Source of the DNA: Polyangium sp. 6x1
Lineage (GTDB): Bacteria; Myxococcota_A; Polyangia; Polyangiales; Polyangiaceae
Reading direction: 5' to 3'
Assembly (NCBI RefSeq): GCF_029946515.1
Contig: NZ_JARZHH010000024.1
Coordinates: 62,001 to 126,000, forward strand
DNA: 64,000 nt
Positions 16,913 to 26,397 of the stretch are shown one piece after another. The position numbers and the translations under genes were made by a program. Numbering within the stretch: position 1 is the stretch's first letter; every line of letters begins with the position of its first letter. The notes under the pieces were generated by a model. It searched no databases and was not told the origin of the DNA. It worked only from the letters and a program-made list of their open reading frames with translations.

Positions 16913-18226
16913 ATGTCCATGCAGAACCATTCGCAGGTGAGCGCTCCGCCTCCCAGGAGGTGGCTGCAAAGCAGGAGCGTCGCGCGCGCGCTCCTCGGTG
17001 GCATTTTCGCCGTCGGCCTCGTCGCGGGCTGCGAGCGAATCGCGTTTTACTCGACCGGCCGCCCCCCGCCGGATTCGAATGCAGGCTCCACGACCGCCTC
17101 GTCCTCGACCGGCGGCAGCAGCGGCGATCCGACGGGCGGGACCGGTACCGTGACGCGCGCGACGCTGCTCGACGCCATTGCCACGTGCAACCTGGAGCTG
17201 CTCGACGCATTCCAGAAAGCCGCGCAGGAGCTCGCCGCGACCGAAGCGAAGACCGACCCCGAAGGCCGCGCCGAGGCGCAGGCCGCGTGGTCGAAGGCCA
17301 TCGACCTCTGGCAAAGAGCCGAGCCGTTCCAGTTCGGCCCCGGTGGCCCCACGAACACGCCCGGCGGAAAGGGCCTTCGCGACACCATTTATTCCTGGCC
17401 CCTCGTGAGCCGCTGCCTCGTCGAGCAAAACATCGTTTCGAAAGCGTACGAGGCCCCGAATTTCGGCACGACCGCGCTCATCAACATGCGGGGCCTCGCC
17501 GCGGCCGAATACCTCCTCTTCTACACGGGCACGGACAACGCCTGCAGCCCCGCGTCGGGCATCAACGCCTCCGGCTCGTGGGCCGCGCTCGGCGCGGACG
17601 AGCTCGCCTCACGAAAGGCCGCGTATGCGTCGGCCGTCTCCTCGGGCGTCGCCGCGATGGCCGGACAGCTCCTCGGCGCGTGGCGCCCGGGCGAAGGTGA
17701 TTTCGCCGCGCAATTCAGAAACCCCGGCAAGAACGGCTCGGTGTACACGACGGAGCAGATGGCCCTCAATGCGGTGAGCGACGCGATGTTCCACATCGAG
17801 ACGCACGTGAAGGACCAGAAGCTCGCGCGCCCGCTCGGCATCATGGATTGCAGCGACACGACGTGCCCGGATGCCGTGGAGTCGCGCTTCGCCCGCCGAT
17901 CGAGGCCGCACGTGCGGAACAACCTGATCGGCTTCCGCATGCTGATGAGCGGCTGCAAGGACGGCGAGGGCGTGGGCTTCGACGACGTGCTCGTCGCGCT
18001 CGGCGCGACCGCGCTCGCCGAGAAAATGAACGCGGACGTGAATGCGGCCATCGCCGCGTCCGACGCCGTCCCTACCGACGATCTCGCCCAGGCGATCGCG
18101 GAAAACCCCGAGACCGTGAAGCAGCTCCACGACGCCGTCAAGCGAATCACCGACAGCCTCAAGACCGAATTCGTCACGGTCCTCGATCTCGAGCTCCCGC
18201 AGCTCCTGGAAGGCGACAATGACTGA
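16913..18226 (+). CDS. Imelysin-family (peptidase M75-like) lipoprotein
   Basis: The 437-residue lipoprotein (lipobox GLVAGC) has a low-complexity Ser/Thr/Gly linker and a helical imelysin domain. The segment GGKGLRDTIYSWP is typical of the family, and a GxHxxE-like site appears as FHIETHVKDQK. Imelysins (IrpA, EfeO relatives) are envelope proteins of iron uptake; known members are not proven proteases. AAGGGA precedes the ATG at 16913 at a normal distance. Its stop overlaps the next ATG (ATGACTGA), so it is coupled to the carboxylase-like gene and the receptor. Fur control is inferred from the site at 16835. Confidence 0.9.
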   Translation: MSMQNHSQVSAPPPRRWLQSRSVARALLGGIFAVGLVAGCERIAFYSTGRPPPDSNAGSTTASSSTGGSSGDPTGGTGTVTRATLLDAIATCNLELLDAFQKAAQELAATEAKTDPEGRAEAQAAWSKAIDLWQRAEPFQFGPGGPTNTPGGKGLRDTIYSWPLVSRCLVEQNIVSKAYEAPNFGTTALINMRGLAAAEYLLFYTGTDNACSPASGINASGSWAALGADELASRKAAYASAVSSGVAAMAGQLLGAWRPGEGDFAAQFRNPGKNGSVYTTEQMALNAVSDAMFHIETHVKDQKLARPLGIMDCSDTTCPDAVESRFARRSRPHVRNNLIGFRMLMSGCKDGEGVGFDDVLVALGATALAEKMNADVNAAIAASDAVPTDDLAQAIAENPETVKQLHDAVKRITDSLKTEFVTVLDLELPQLLEGDND

Positions 18227-19643
18227 ACGCGCCGACGCGGTCCCCCCGGGCCGCCTCGCGCGGCTCGCGTCCTTCCTCCTCCGGCCGGAGGACGCGGCGG
18301 CGCTCGCCGCGTTCCGCTTTTGCTTCGGCCTCCTCGGCTGCGTGAGCGCGATCCGCTTCCTCGCGTATGGCTGGGTGGACGAATTCTTCGTCAAACCCCG
18401 GTTTTTCCTGTCGTATTGGGGTTTCGACTGGCTCGCGCCGCTCTCGGCCCGGGGAATGCACGCGCTCTTCGTGGCGCTCGCCGTGGTGAGCGCGTGCGTC
18501 GCGGTCGGCTTCCTTTATCGCGCCGCGATCGTCCTCTTCCTCGTCGGCTTCACCTACGTCCAGCTGCTCGACGTCACGAACTACCTCAACCATTACTACC
18601 TCGTCAGCCTGCTCGCGCTCCTCCTCGCCTTCATGCCCCTCCACCGCGCGTATTCGGTGGACGCGTGGCTCTTCCCGAAGCAACGGAGCGCGACCTTGCC
18701 CGCGTGGTGCACGTACCTGCTCCGCTTTCAGGTCGGCGCCGTTTATTTCTTTGCGGGCCTCGCGAAGGTGAACAGCGATTGGCTCCTCCACGCGCAGCCG
18801 CTCAACATCTGGCTCTCGTCGCGCACCTATCTGCCGATCATCGGCCCGCTGCTCGGCGAACGCTGGGTCGCCTTCCTCATGAGCTGGGCGGGGTGCCTCT
18901 TCGACCTCACGGTCGTGGCCTTTTTGCTGATGCCGAGGACCCGCGTCGCCGCGTATGCCGTCGTCCTCTTCTTTCACGGAGTTACAAAGCTCCTCTTTCC
19001 GATCGGCATGTTCCCGGCGATCATGGTCGTCGCGGCGCTCGTGTTCTTCTCGCCGAGCTGGCCACGAAACCTCGCCCGTTTCTTCCGGCGCCGCGCCCCC
19101 GCGCCCGCCCCTCCCCTGCCCGCCCCTGCCGCCGCGCCCCTCCCCCGCTTCTTCGGCGCGCGAATCGCCCTTGCTGCGTGTTATTGCGCCTTCCACCTCC
19201 TCTGGCCCCTGCGGACGCACCTCTACGGAGGAAACGTTCTCTGGCACGAGCAAGGGATCCGTTTTTCCTGGCGCGTCATGCTCCGTGAAAAGAACGGCAG
19301 CGTCACGTACCTCGTGACGGACCCGAGGACGGGACGCACGCAGGAGGTCCCCCCGCGCAAGTACCTGAATGGCCGCCAGGAGCGTGATTTCTCCACGCAG
19401 CCGGACCTCATCCTGCGGCTCGCGCACCAGATCGCTCGCGATTTCGAGGCCCGCGAGGGCGTACGCCCCGTCGTGCGCGCGCACGCGCCCGTCTCGCTCA
19501 ATGGCCGTCCGGCCGAGCTGCTCCTCGATCCGACGGTCGATCTCGCATCCCTTTCCGACGGGCTCGCCAAGGCCCCCTGGATCCGGCCCGTCCCCCAAGC
19601 ACCTCCCATTCACCTCGAGTCCCTGGCATGGCATCGCCCCTGA
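18219..19643 (+). CDS. HTTM-domain membrane protein, vitamin K-dependent gamma-carboxylase homologue
   Basis: The 474-residue protein has several membrane helices in the first 285 residues and a soluble C-terminal part. It matches the gamma-carboxylase pattern from memory. NHYYL near residue 124 corresponds to the conserved NHxYL. VYFFAGLAKVNSDW keeps a Lys (about 183) where the animal enzyme has its catalytic-base Lys. The soluble part has FSWRVMLREKNG, TDPRTGRTQEV, PDLILRLAHQIARDFE and NGRPAELLLDPTVDLA. Whether it carboxylates Glu or does something else is unknown. It overlaps the imelysin gene by 8 bases and the receptor gene by 16. Confidence 0.88.
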   Translation: MTERADAVPPGRLARLASFLLRPEDAAALAAFRFCFGLLGCVSAIRFLAYGWVDEFFVKPRFFLSYWGFDWLAPLSARGMHALFVALAVVSACVAVGFLYRAAIVLFLVGFTYVQLLDVTNYLNHYYLVSLLALLLAFMPLHRAYSVDAWLFPKQRSATLPAWCTYLLRFQVGAVYFFAGLAKVNSDWLLHAQPLNIWLSSRTYLPIIGPLLGERWVAFLMSWAGCLFDLTVVAFLLMPRTRVAAYAVVLFFHGVTKLLFPIGMFPAIMVVAALVFFSPSWPRNLARFFRRRAPAPAPPLPAPAAAPLPRFFGARIALAACYCAFHLLWPLRTHLYGGNVLWHEQGIRFSWRVMLREKNGSVTYLVTDPRTGRTQEVPPRKYLNGRQERDFSTQPDLILRLAHQIARDFEAREGVRPVVRAHAPVSLNGRPAELLLDPTVDLASLSDGLAKAPWIRPVPQAPPIHLESLAWHRP

Positions 19644-21892
19644 TTCGACGCGCGACGCTCCCCGCGCTCCTCTTGCTCTCGCTCTCGCCCGCGGCCCTCG
19701 CCCAGACCGGAGGCGAGCCGCCCGAAGCTACGCCTCCGCCCGAGCCCGCGCCGCAAACCGATGCAACGGCGGAGACGAACGCGAAAAGCGCCGAGCCTCC
19801 TCCTCCGATTGAAATCTCGGTCGTCGGCACGCGCCTCCAGCAGACGAGCGGCTCGGCGCACGTGGTCACGACGAAGCAGCTCCAGCGCTTCAAGTACGAC
19901 GATCCCCACAAGATCTTGCTCGGCGTCCCCGGCGTCTACGTCCGCGAGGAGGACGGCTTCGGCTTGCGCCCGAACATCGGCATTCGTGGCGCCGTCTCCG
20001 ATCGAAGCAAGAAGATCACGCTGATGGAGGACGGCGTCCTGCTCGGCCCGGCGCCCTACTCCGCGCCCGCCGCCTATTATTTCCCGCTCATCGGCCGCAT
20101 GGATTCGGTGCGCGTGGTGAAGGGCCCCTCGGCGATCAGTTATGGCCCGCATACCGTCGGCGGCGCCATCGACATGACCACGGCGGCCATTCCCTCCGAG
20201 CGCCGCGGCATGCTCGACGTCTCGTTCGGGCAATACATGCTCCGCAAGGTGCACCTGCGGCAAGGGCTCGCCGACGACAAATACGGCGTCCTCCTCGAGG
20301 CCGTGCACCTCGCGAACGACGGGTTCAAAGAGCTCGACGGCGGCGGCGACACCGGGTTTGCCCGGACCGACGTCATGATGAAGGGTCGATACACCTTCGA
20401 TCCCGTCGGCTCCGTGGTGAACGAGCTCGAGCTCAAGGTGGGCTACCAGAACGAAGGCTCGAACGAGACGTACCTCGGCCTCAGCGACGCGGATTTCCGC
20501 GAGACGCCCTATCGTCGTTACGGAGCGAGCCGCCTCGATCGCATGGACTGGAACCGCACGCAATTCCAGCTCACGCACCGCGCGCGTCTCCGCCCGAACC
20601 TGGAGGTCACGACGATCCTCTATCGCCACGACATGCACCGGATCTGGCGCAAGGTGAACGCCTTCCGCGGCATCTCGGTCGCCGACGTCCTCGCGAACCC
20701 GACCGACCCGCGCAACGCCCTTTATTATGGCGTGCTCACGGGGGCCGTCGCCCCGAGCACGGACGACGAGACGCTCATGATCGGGCCGAATGACCGGACC
20801 TTCGTCTCGCAAGGCCTCCAGTCCACCGTGTCATGGCGCCCGAAGACGGGCCCGATCTCCCACCGGATCGAATATGGCGTCCGGCTCCATTACGACTCAA
20901 TCCGACGCAGCCATACGCAGGACGGCTTCCTGATCGAAGGCGGCGTGCCAGTCCCCGAGGGGCGCCCCACGCAGACGACCGCCGAAAACGACGCCTACAC
21001 GCACGCACTCTCGATGTACGCGACCGACGCCGCGACGTGGGGACCACTCACGCTCACGGCCGGCGCCCGCCTCGAATCGATCCGCAGCGTGCTCTCCGAT
21101 CACCTCACGGGCGAGGAAAACCTGACCATCCAGCAGGTCGTCCTGCCAGGCGCGGGCGTCTTCCTCGCATTGCCACGCGATTTCGGCCTCCTCTTCGGCG
21201 TGCACCAGGGCTTCTCCCCCATCCCGCCGGGGCAAAACAACCTCGTGCGGCCCGAGAAGACCTGGAATTACGAGGCGGGCGTGCGCTGGTCACCGAAGCG
21301 CGTGCGCGCCGAGATCATCGGCTTCTACAGCGACTACAAGAACCTCACGAACCTGTGCTCGTTCTCCACGGGCTGCGTCGAGGAGAACCTCGACCGGCAA
21401 ACCGACGGCGGACAGGCGCGCGTGCTCGGCTTCGAGGCGTATGCCGAGAGCGAGATCAAGCTGCGGGAAAACCTCGCGCTCCCCGGGCGATTGAGCTGGA
21501 CGTTCACGGACGCGCAATTCACGAACAGCTTCCAGTCGTCCGATCCCATCTTCGGCGACGTCGAGGCGGGCGACGTGCTGCCGTACGTCCCGCGGCACCA
21601 ATTCGCGGCCTCGATCGGCGTCGAGACGCCGCGCTGGGGCGCAAACGTGGGCTGCACGTACACGAGCCGCATGCGTGAGCTCGCCTCGCAGGGCGAGCCC
21701 GCGCCGGGGACGGCGACGGACGATTATTTCCTCCTCGACGCCTCCGTGAACGTCCGTCCGTTGAAATGGCTGACGATTTACGCGCTCGGACGAAACTTGA
21801 CGGGCACCGCCTACATCGCCTCCCGCCGTCCTTATGGTGCCCGCCCCGGCGCGCCGCGGTGGCTTCAGGCCGGCGCGCGCGTCGACTTCTGA
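19628..21892 (+). CDS. TonB-dependent outer-membrane receptor, FecA-like
   Basis: The 754-residue protein has a signal peptide ending ALAQ, a Pro-rich segment and a TonB box-like IEISVVGTR. The plug domain carries KILLGVPGVYVREEDGFGLRPNIGIRG, LMEDGVLLGPAPYS and a VKGPSAISYGPHTVGGAIDM stretch, all FecA-like. The 22-strand barrel follows and ends in Phe (ARVDF), the usual outer-membrane signature. It probably imports ferric citrate or another iron chelate. It is the third gene of the iron operon and starts inside the end of the HTTM gene. Confidence 0.92.
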   Translation: MASPLIRRATLPALLLLSLSPAALAQTGGEPPEATPPPEPAPQTDATAETNAKSAEPPPPIEISVVGTRLQQTSGSAHVVTTKQLQRFKYDDPHKILLGVPGVYVREEDGFGLRPNIGIRGAVSDRSKKITLMEDGVLLGPAPYSAPAAYYFPLIGRMDSVRVVKGPSAISYGPHTVGGAIDMTTAAIPSERRGMLDVSFGQYMLRKVHLRQGLADDKYGVLLEAVHLANDGFKELDGGGDTGFARTDVMMKGRYTFDPVGSVVNELELKVGYQNEGSNETYLGLSDADFRETPYRRYGASRLDRMDWNRTQFQLTHRARLRPNLEVTTILYRHDMHRIWRKVNAFRGISVADVLANPTDPRNALYYGVLTGAVAPSTDDETLMIGPNDRTFVSQGLQSTVSWRPKTGPISHRIEYGVRLHYDSIRRSHTQDGFLIEGGVPVPEGRPTQTTAENDAYTHALSMYATDAATWGPLTLTAGARLESIRSVLSDHLTGEENLTIQQVVLPGAGVFLALPRDFGLLFGVHQGFSPIPPGQNNLVRPEKTWNYEAGVRWSPKRVRAEIIGFYSDYKNLTNLCSFSTGCVEENLDRQTDGGQARVLGFEAYAESEIKLRENLALPGRLSWTFTDAQFTNSFQSSDPIFGDVEAGDVLPYVPRHQFAASIGVETPRWGANVGCTYTSRMRELASQGEPAPGTATDDYFLLDASVNVRPLKWLTIYALGRNLTGTAYIASRRPYGARPGAPRWLQAGARVDF

Positions 21893-21953
21893 ACGTCCCC
21901 GCCGACATCTTGGCCCGCGCCTCGGCTCCCTGCTAGGAGCCGAACGCCCCTTC

Positions 21954-23030
21954 ATGTCGAGCCAACCTTCGCCCCTTTCGCCCGCGCGCCGCGGCACCTA
22001 TTTCGTCGGCGACAACCTCGACGTTCTGCGGGAGCGCGTCCCCTCCGCCTCGGTCGATCTGGTCTACCTGGATCCACCGTTTCAAAGCGGAAGGACGTAC
22101 CACCTCTACACGGGCGTCACGGCGGACGAGCCCGGCGCGGTCGCGTTCGACGACACGTGGGCCTGGGGCGACGCTGCCGCGCGCTCGCTCGCAGCCCTCG
22201 CCGCCCGGGACGAGCCCGTCGGGCGCGCGCTCGCAGGGCTCCACGGCTTCCTCGGGCCTTGCGACACGATGGCCTACCTCGCCATGATGGCGCCCCGCCT
22301 CGTCGAGATCCGCCGCGTCCTCCGCGCCACGGGCAGCGTCTTCTTGCATTGTGATCCCACCGCGAGCCATTACCTCAAGGTCCTGATGGACGCGGCCTTC
22401 GGCCCCGATTGCTTCCGCAACGAGATCGTCTGGCGCTACCGCCGCTGGCCCGCCCGCGCGCGCCGCTTCCAGCGCATGCACGACGTGCTCTTCTTCTACA
22501 CGCGCGAGGCCTCGAACGAGCACACGTTCCACACGCTCTACGGGTACGAGGAGCTCGCAGAGTCCACGAAAAAGACGTTTGGCACGAAAAAGCAGCGCGC
22601 CGATTTCTCCGCGGGGCACCGGAAGCCCGGCGTCTCGGACGAGGAGACGGTGGGGCCCCCGCTCTCGGACGTCTGGGAGATCGGCGTGATCGCGGCGAAA
22701 GGCAAAGAGCGGCTCGGCTATCCGACGCAAAAGCCCGAGGCGCTGCTCGAGCGCGTCATCCTCTCCGCGAGCAACGAGGGCGACGTCGTGCTCGATCCCT
22801 TCTGCGGCTCGGGAACGACGCTCAGCGTGGCCACGCGCCTCGGGCGCCGCTTCGTCGGGATCGACCGGAGCCCCGAATCGAGGCGCGTCGTCGAGGAGCG
22901 CCTCGGGCGCGCGTTTGGCGAGGCGATGGATTGGGAGATCGTCGATTGCACGGAGAGCCGACCGAAGCCGCTCGCGCGCACGGACGCGGCGCGCACGGAG
23001 ACGCGGGAGGATCGGAGCCGGGTGGCCTGA
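21954..23030 (+). CDS. Orphan DNA methyltransferase (N4-cytosine or N6-adenine, beta class)
   Basis: The 358-residue protein has the catalytic motif DPPF at about residue 37 before the SAM motif DPFCGSGTT at about 282, the order of beta-class amino-methyltransferases. Between them are a TQKPEALLERVI segment and a variable target-recognition part (about 150-250). No restriction endonuclease gene is next to it, so it is an orphan enzyme for epigenetic marking or a defence remnant. The recognition sequence cannot be read from the protein. It follows the receptor gene by 61 bases on the same strand and may have its own promoter. Confidence 0.9.
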   Translation: MSSQPSPLSPARRGTYFVGDNLDVLRERVPSASVDLVYLDPPFQSGRTYHLYTGVTADEPGAVAFDDTWAWGDAAARSLAALAARDEPVGRALAGLHGFLGPCDTMAYLAMMAPRLVEIRRVLRATGSVFLHCDPTASHYLKVLMDAAFGPDCFRNEIVWRYRRWPARARRFQRMHDVLFFYTREASNEHTFHTLYGYEELAESTKKTFGTKKQRADFSAGHRKPGVSDEETVGPPLSDVWEIGVIAAKGKERLGYPTQKPEALLERVILSASNEGDVVLDPFCGSGTTLSVATRLGRRFVGIDRSPESRRVVEERLGRAFGEAMDWEIVDCTESRPKPLARTDAARTETREDRSRVA

Positions 23031-23056
23031 GAGGCGGGCAACGCGCCCCCCGCATT

Positions 23057-23662
23057 TCACCGCAGGATCCCCTCCACCTTCGATAACGAAAACATCCCCT
23101 GGGCCACCGGCTGCCCGCGCACCTCGACCTCCGCCTCGAAATGCTGCACGTCCGCGCCCTCGCGGATGAGCCGGACCTCGTAGGTCAGCACGTCGCCCGG
23201 AAAGACGTTGCGCAGGAAGCGGAGCTGGCTCGCGCCGATCGCGCCCGTGCGCGCGGGCCCCGCCATCGTGATCGCGGCCAGAATGTCCTCGCCGAGGCCC
23301 GGCGTGAAGCCGGGTTCGAGGCGGTATCCGACGTCCGCGTTGCGCAGCGCCGACACGAGCTCGGTCGCGCTTCTGCCGATTGCTTCGAGCTCGCGCTGCA
23401 CGGCCACGAAGATTTGCAGGAGGTTCGCCGCTTGCACGATGCCTTCGAGCGCGAGCGATCGCGGCAGCACGGGCGGCGTCGGCAGCTCCGCCGAGAAAAA
23501 CGGCTCGTTCACGCTCACCGCGCGCGCCGCGTGCAGCGTCGGGCGGGGCGCGCGCGAATACCCCTCGATCCGATCCACGAGCAAGAGCGGCGGCCGCTGC
23601 GGCAGGAGGAGCATCACGACCGCCGCGCCGAGGGAGAGTGCGTCCGTTTTCGTCTGGCTCAT
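23057..23662 (-). CDS. FabZ-like hotdog protein lacking the catalytic His
   Basis: The 201-residue protein resembles 3-hydroxyacyl-ACP dehydratase: LLPQRPPLLLVDRIEGY near the N-terminus, VNEPFFSAELPTPPVLPRSLALEGIVQAA, and QLRFLRNVFPGDVLTYEV in the second half. In FabZ the central segment reads NEPFFxGHFPGxPxxPG; here the His-Phe-Pro-Gly is Glu-Leu-Pro-Thr, while the Glu of the helix (LEGIVQ) stays. A dehydratase reaction by the known mechanism is therefore doubtful; a thioester-binding or regulatory role is possible. It converges with the methyltransferase and is divergent from the PDZ protein. Confidence 0.8.
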   Translation of the reverse strand: MSQTKTDALSLGAAVVMLLLPQRPPLLLVDRIEGYSRAPRPTLHAARAVSVNEPFFSAELPTPPVLPRSLALEGIVQAANLLQIFVAVQRELEAIGRSATELVSALRNADVGYRLEPGFTPGLGEDILAAITMAGPARTGAIGASQLRFLRNVFPGDVLTYEVRLIREGADVQHFEAEVEVRGQPVAQGMFSLSKVEGILR

Positions 23663-23772
23663 GCGATAAGGCGACTATCGCACAGCTCGTCACCCGGAAA
23701 AAGCCCAGCCCGCGCCCCGAACGGGCCGGCCCTCGCCAACCCCGGGGAAAACCCGTATTCTCGCGTTCCCCT

Positions 23773-25563
23773 ATGCCCTCCCGCTCGGTCGTCCTCGCGC
23801 TCGCCGTCGCCTCCGCCGCTTGCACGACGCCTCCCCCGAACGCGAAGGCACGCTGCCCCGAGCCCACGACCGCGCGCAGAGAGACCTCGGACGCCAAGCT
23901 CATCCCCGCGCCACCGGCGGCCTCGGAGGCCCACGAAGGGCCGGGCCTCGACGTCCTGATCCGCCCCGTCCTCGCGGCGGCGTCGCTCGACGTCGCGCTC
24001 ACGTTCCGCGGCGGCGGCGCGTTCCCCGGCCGCGCGTTCACGATCCGCACGCCCGATCCGAAGGCCTTTCGAATGAAGGAGGCGCGTGACGCGCGAGGGA
24101 CGATCGACGCGCGACAGGATCCGCACCCCGATCACGTATCGGTCGAGCTCGCGCGCGCCCCCGAGGGCGAGCTTCGCCTCACGTACACTGTCGAGTCGCG
24201 CGTCACGCCGGGCAAACTCCCTTTCTTGCTCTCGGATCCCGATCGGCTCGAGGTCACGGGCGACGCGCTCCTCCTGCCGGATGCCGCGCGCGCGTTGCGC
24301 CTCGCCGCGAAGCTCGAAATCGATTTGAGCCCCTACGGAACGCTGGAGAGCGGCGCCTCCGTGAGCGGCGCGGCGACGAGCTTCGGCATCGGCGCGTCGC
24401 GCGAGGTCGACGTCACCACGGACGAGCTGCGCTCCGCGGTGATGCTCGCGGGCCGCATGGGCACGGCCGTCTTCGACACGCTCGAAGGGCACGACGAGGC
24501 CGCGTGGTTCGGCTACACGGCCTTCGATCCGCGCCCCGTCTCCGCGGACACGGCCGCGTTCCGCACCGCCGCGGGCGAGCTCTTCGGCGAGCGCAGCCCC
24601 ATCCCGCAGACGTTCCTCATCGTGCCCGAGCCCGGCCCCACCGGCCGCTTCCTCGCGGCGCGGCGCACGCGCAGCGTGCTCCTGCACGTCGCCGTGGGCG
24701 AACCCTGGTCCGGTCCGCTGCGCATCGCGACCTCGGTGGAGATGCTACGCGCGTGGGTCGGCGAGCGGCTCTGGATCGGGCCCGAGGACCCTTCGCGACA
24801 AGCCGAGGGCGCGTGGTTCGCCGAGGGCGTCGTGCGTCACCTCGCGCGCGACATGCTCTTTCGTTTTGGCCTCGTGACGCCGCTCGAAGTGGCCGACGAG
24901 GTGAACGGGCTCGAGTCGGTGATCGCGACGTCGCCGCGCGGCAAAGAGGGCAACGCGGCGCTCGCGAAGAGCTTCCGCGAGCCCGGCGTCGTGCCGCTCC
25001 TCGTCGCGCGCGGGGCGCTCTACGCGCTGCACGTGGACGCGGCGATCCGCGCGAAGAGCGGCGGCCAGAAGAGCCTCCAGGAGGTCCTGCGCGCGCTCTA
25101 CGCGAAGGCCAAGGAGCGGCGCGGGCCGCTGCCCGTCGCGGCGTGGATCGACGCGATGAAGGCCGAGATCGGCCCGGCCGAGGCCGAGGTCTTCGCCGAG
25201 GCGATCGAGCGCGGGGGACGGCTCGATCTGCCCGAGAGCGCGCTGGGGCCGTGTTTTCGCCGGGAGACGCGGCGTTACGAGCGGTACGACCTCGGCTTCG
25301 ACGAGGTCGCGACGCGCGCGAAGATCCCGTCGGTGCTCCTAGGGGTTCGTCCGGACGGACCCGCGGCGAAGGCAGGGCTGCGCGAGGGAGACGAGCTCGT
25401 CGAGGCCGTCACCGCGGCCGGTCGGAGCGACGTTCCCGTCACGATCGTCGTGCAGCGGGGCGACGATCGGATCACGGCGAAATACCGGCCTGCGGGGCCC
25501 TCCGCGAGCGGCCGCGGCTGGTCGCGGCGCAAGGACGTGCCCGACGAGAAGTGCACGAAATGA
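23773..25563 (+). CDS. M61-like peptidase homologue with PDZ domain, zinc site not conserved
   Basis: The 596-residue lipoprotein (lipobox ASAAC) resembles glycyl aminopeptidases of family M61. There is an N-terminal beta domain, a middle catalytic-like domain with EGAWFAEGVVRHLARDML (about residue 350) and a C-terminal PDZ domain (about 520-580; PSVLLGVRPDGPAAKAGLREGDELVEAV). The HExxH zinc motif is not seen; the likely place reads LHVAVGEPW. It is probably a catalytically dead envelope protein that binds peptides, though the zinc site could be elsewhere. It is divergent from the FabZ-like gene. Confidence 0.72.
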   Translation: MPSRSVVLALAVASAACTTPPPNAKARCPEPTTARRETSDAKLIPAPPAASEAHEGPGLDVLIRPVLAAASLDVALTFRGGGAFPGRAFTIRTPDPKAFRMKEARDARGTIDARQDPHPDHVSVELARAPEGELRLTYTVESRVTPGKLPFLLSDPDRLEVTGDALLLPDAARALRLAAKLEIDLSPYGTLESGASVSGAATSFGIGASREVDVTTDELRSAVMLAGRMGTAVFDTLEGHDEAAWFGYTAFDPRPVSADTAAFRTAAGELFGERSPIPQTFLIVPEPGPTGRFLAARRTRSVLLHVAVGEPWSGPLRIATSVEMLRAWVGERLWIGPEDPSRQAEGAWFAEGVVRHLARDMLFRFGLVTPLEVADEVNGLESVIATSPRGKEGNAALAKSFREPGVVPLLVARGALYALHVDAAIRAKSGGQKSLQEVLRALYAKAKERRGPLPVAAWIDAMKAEIGPAEAEVFAEAIERGGRLDLPESALGPCFRRETRRYERYDLGFDEVATRAKIPSVLLGVRPDGPAAKAGLREGDELVEAVTAAGRSDVPVTIVVQRGDDRITAKYRPAGPSASGRGWSRRKDVPDEKCTK

Positions 25564-25646
25564 GGCAACCGGACAGCCTCTGGTGACCGGGCTCTGGTGA
25601 TGCGCTATCCGTCCGTGCGACACTGCCGCCAAGCCCAACCGCGTCC

Positions 25647-26387
25647 ATGGCCCGCCTGATCCAGCACATCGTCGAACCCCCGCGCGCCTGCTCGTACATC
25701 CCGCCGGAGCGCGCGTCGCTCGAACACCACATCCTTCTCGACGTCGATCCCGAAGAGCTCGACACCCTGCTCGAGCGTGGCGTCCGCCGCTTCGGCCCCG
25801 ATTACTTCCGCCCCGTGTGCCCTTCCTGCGTGGCGTGTGTCTCGACGCGTATCCTCGTGAGCGAGTTCAAGCCGAGCCGCAGCCAGCGCCGCGCGCGCAA
25901 CCGCGGCGCGGAGTTTCGCGTCGTCGTCGGGCCGCCGCGCGTCGACGCGGAGCGGCTCGCCCTGTATCACACCTGGCACGGCGACCGGGAGCAGGCGCGC
26001 GAATGGACGCCAGGCAAGCTGACCTCGCGCGATTATTTCTATCAATTCGCGTTCCCCCACCCGTCCGCGCGGGAGGTCGCCTATTACGACGACGAGGCCG
26101 GCGGGCGCCTCGTGGCGATCGGGATCTGCGACGAGACGCCGCGCGCCTGGAGCGCCGTGTATTGTTTTTACGATCCCACCTATGCGTGGCGCTCGCCCGG
26201 CGTGGGCAACGTGCTCACGCTCGTGGAGATCGCCCGCGCCCAGGGCAAACCCTACGTCTATCTGGGGTATCGCGTCTCGGATTGCCCGTCCTTGCGCTAC
26301 AAGTCGGCGTTCCATCCGCAGGAGATCCTGCCGCGTTTGCCCGCGGATGGAGAGCCGCCGCGCTGGACGCGGGCGGCCGAGGAGTGA
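25647..26387 (+). CDS. bpt: Aspartate/glutamate leucyltransferase
   Basis: The 246-residue protein transfers Leu from leucyl-tRNA to N-terminal Asp or Glu of proteins, marking them for ClpS/ClpAP (bacterial N-degron pathway). It has the ATE1-type N-terminus with CPSCVAC and an RPVCPSC context, SRSQRRARNRG, LTSRDYFYQFAF and YVYLGYRVSDCPSLRYKSAFHP, all characteristic of Bpt. The length is normal. No aat, clpS or clpA gene is near. It converges with the terminal gene of the respiratory operon (stops 10 bases apart). Confidence 0.92.
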   Translation: MARLIQHIVEPPRACSYIPPERASLEHHILLDVDPEELDTLLERGVRRFGPDYFRPVCPSCVACVSTRILVSEFKPSRSQRRARNRGAEFRVVVGPPRVDAERLALYHTWHGDREQAREWTPGKLTSRDYFYQFAFPHPSAREVAYYDDEAGGRLVAIGICDETPRAWSAVYCFYDPTYAWRSPGVGNVLTLVEIARAQGKPYVYLGYRVSDCPSLRYKSAFHPQEILPRLPADGEPPRWTRAAEE

Positions 26388-26397
26388 ATCCCGCGAA

